A stretch of DNA of 30,868 nt from Bacteroidota bacterium. GTDB taxonomy: Bacteria > Bacteroidota > Bacteroidia > Flavobacteriales_F > PHOS-HE28. The stretch is taken from contig CAUJFM010000013.1 of assembly GCA_963169595.1 (NCBI GenBank), forward strand, positions 1 to 30,868. The letters run 5' to 3'. A model generated the notes under the pieces. The model ran no database searches. It was not told the DNA's origin and saw only the letters and a program-made list of their open reading frames with translations. Positions 30,173 to 30,868 of the stretch are shown here, in pieces. The stretch's first letter is position 1. Every line of letters begins with the position of its first letter. A program made the position numbers and the translations under genes.

Positions 30173-30868
30173 CTACTTCGTGTAGTATCCATACCCGTCA
30201 CCGTACCCATCGCCAGGCTTCACGTCGTTCAACAGGATGTCGACGTTCGTGAGCTTGCCCTGCTGGACCATCTCGTTGACGGTGCGCAGCGCGCCGCGAC
30301 GCGTGAACCCGCGCCGCACCACGTACAGGGTGACATCGATGTGACGGGTCAGCACCACGAACTCGCTCACGAGCCCCATGGGCGAGGCATCCACCACGAT
30401 CTGATCATAACGTCCACGCAGCGCCTGGAACATCTCCGCCAAGCGCGGTGTCTCCACGAGCTCCAAGGGGTTCGGCGGTATGGGGCCGGCGGTCACCACA
30501 TCCAGTCCGGGGATGTCCGAACGGCGGATGATGTCCTCCATCCGTGCCTCCCCGATCAGGTAGGTGGAAAGCCCGGGACCTTCACCCAGTTCGAGCAACT
30601 CGGCCACGCGGGGACGCCGCATATCCGCATCGATCAGCAGGGTGCGCTTCCCGCTGATGGCCATGACCGTGGCCATGTTCAGTGCACAGAAGGACTTGCC
30701 CTCGCCGCTGGTGGAGGAGGTGAAGCCGATCACCTGACGCTGTGCACCCATGTTGAGGTACTGCAGGTTGATCCGGGCGGTCCGGAACGATTCGGCCAGC
30801 AGCGACTTGGGCTCGTCCGTGGTGACGCGCTTGCGCTTGCTGGTGGGGATCATGGCCAGCACCTGGAT
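30173..30868 (-). CDS. wzc: Wzc-like polysaccharide tyrosine autokinase, C-terminal kinase domain (5' end outside window)
   Basis: 231 codons of a longer frame are seen; the reading frame is open to the edge (codons ATC CAG GTG ...), so the protein is likely the fused Wzz plus BY-kinase form of about 700-800 residues. The kinase domain has the pre-motif AESFRTARINLQYL, Walker A SSTSGEGKS, Walker A' LLIDADMRRPR and Walker B IVVDASPMG (usual form DTPP). It ends in a Tyr-rich tail, DGYGDGYGYYTK with four tyrosines, the autophosphorylation cluster. It regulates chain length and export through phosphorylation cycling. It heads the visible wzx/wzy operon; the operon promoter and N-terminal periplasmic domain lie to the right of the window. 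Confidence 0.9.
   Translation of the reverse strand: MQVLAMIPTSKRKRVTTDEPKSLLAESFRTARINLQYLNMGAQRQVIGFTSSTSGEGKSFCALNMATVMAISGKRTLLIDADMRRPRVAELLELGEGPGLSTYLIGEARMEDIIRRSDIPGLDVVTAGPIPPNPLELVETPRLAEMFQALRGRYDQIVVDASPMGLVSEFVVLTRHIDVTLYVVRRGFTRRGALRTVNEMVQQGKLTNVDILLNDVKPGDGYGDGYGYYTK

Overview
The window reads as chromosomal DNA of a GC-rich member of the Bacteroidota, most likely Flavobacteriales-like. Four things point there. The start-proximal promoters match the Bacteroidota -7 consensus TAnnTTTG, several with a TTG 18-20 nt upstream. A secreted protein ends in a type IX secretion (T9SS) sorting domain. The order birA / rsfS-ftsH-cdsA-psd is typical of this phylum. Many genes lack a Shine-Dalgarno and some use GTG starts. 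The assignment is inference from these features, not from a marker-gene comparison.

Layout. (1) 1-390: the 5' end of carB (minus strand, running off the window) and, just upstream, what looks like a second, broken carB 5' end with two hairpin elements. (2) 389-8618: housekeeping genes. A small STAS-like protein and an alpha/beta hydrolase diverge from back-to-back promoters; then rpmH, birA, rsfS, ftsH, cdsA, psd, a small membrane-anchored protein, a YjjG-type nucleotidase and a membrane protein. (3) 7471-17543: a run of twelve tightly packed minus-strand genes. It starts with radC and ends with upp, a membrane protein and yjjG, and carries in its middle a surface-glycan module: UDP-GlcNAc 2-epimerase, an alpha/alpha-toroid protein, an amino-acid adenylation enzyme, a stand-alone acyl carrier protein, a GNAT, an AAC(3)-fold acyltransferase, a polysaccharide deacetylase-like protein and a FemAB-like acyltransferase. 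(4) 17605-17859: rpsT with its own promoter and terminator. (5) 17983-30868: a Wzx/Wzy-type polysaccharide locus. It has an initiating sugar-phosphate transferase without the usual N-terminal membrane bundle, a WecG/TagA transferase, an NAD-dependent epimerase, a GT4 transferase, a T9SS-exported beta-helix protein, a Wzy-like polymerase, two further transferases (one with a zinc ribbon), a Wzx flippase and the kinase half of a Wzc-like tyrosine autokinase cut by the window edge.

How it fits together (inference): the initiating transferase loads the first sugar phosphate on the lipid carrier, WecG, GT4, GT2 and the GT61-like protein extend it, Wzx flips, Wzy polymerises and Wzc controls length. 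UDP-ManNAc from WecB could feed WecG. The adenylation/ACP/acyltransferase set would activate an amino acid and attach it to an amino sugar of this or another glycan. That aminoacyl-glycan module, embedded between radC and upp, is the most unusual functional unit here; the carB duplication at the left edge is the most unusual DNA-level signal.
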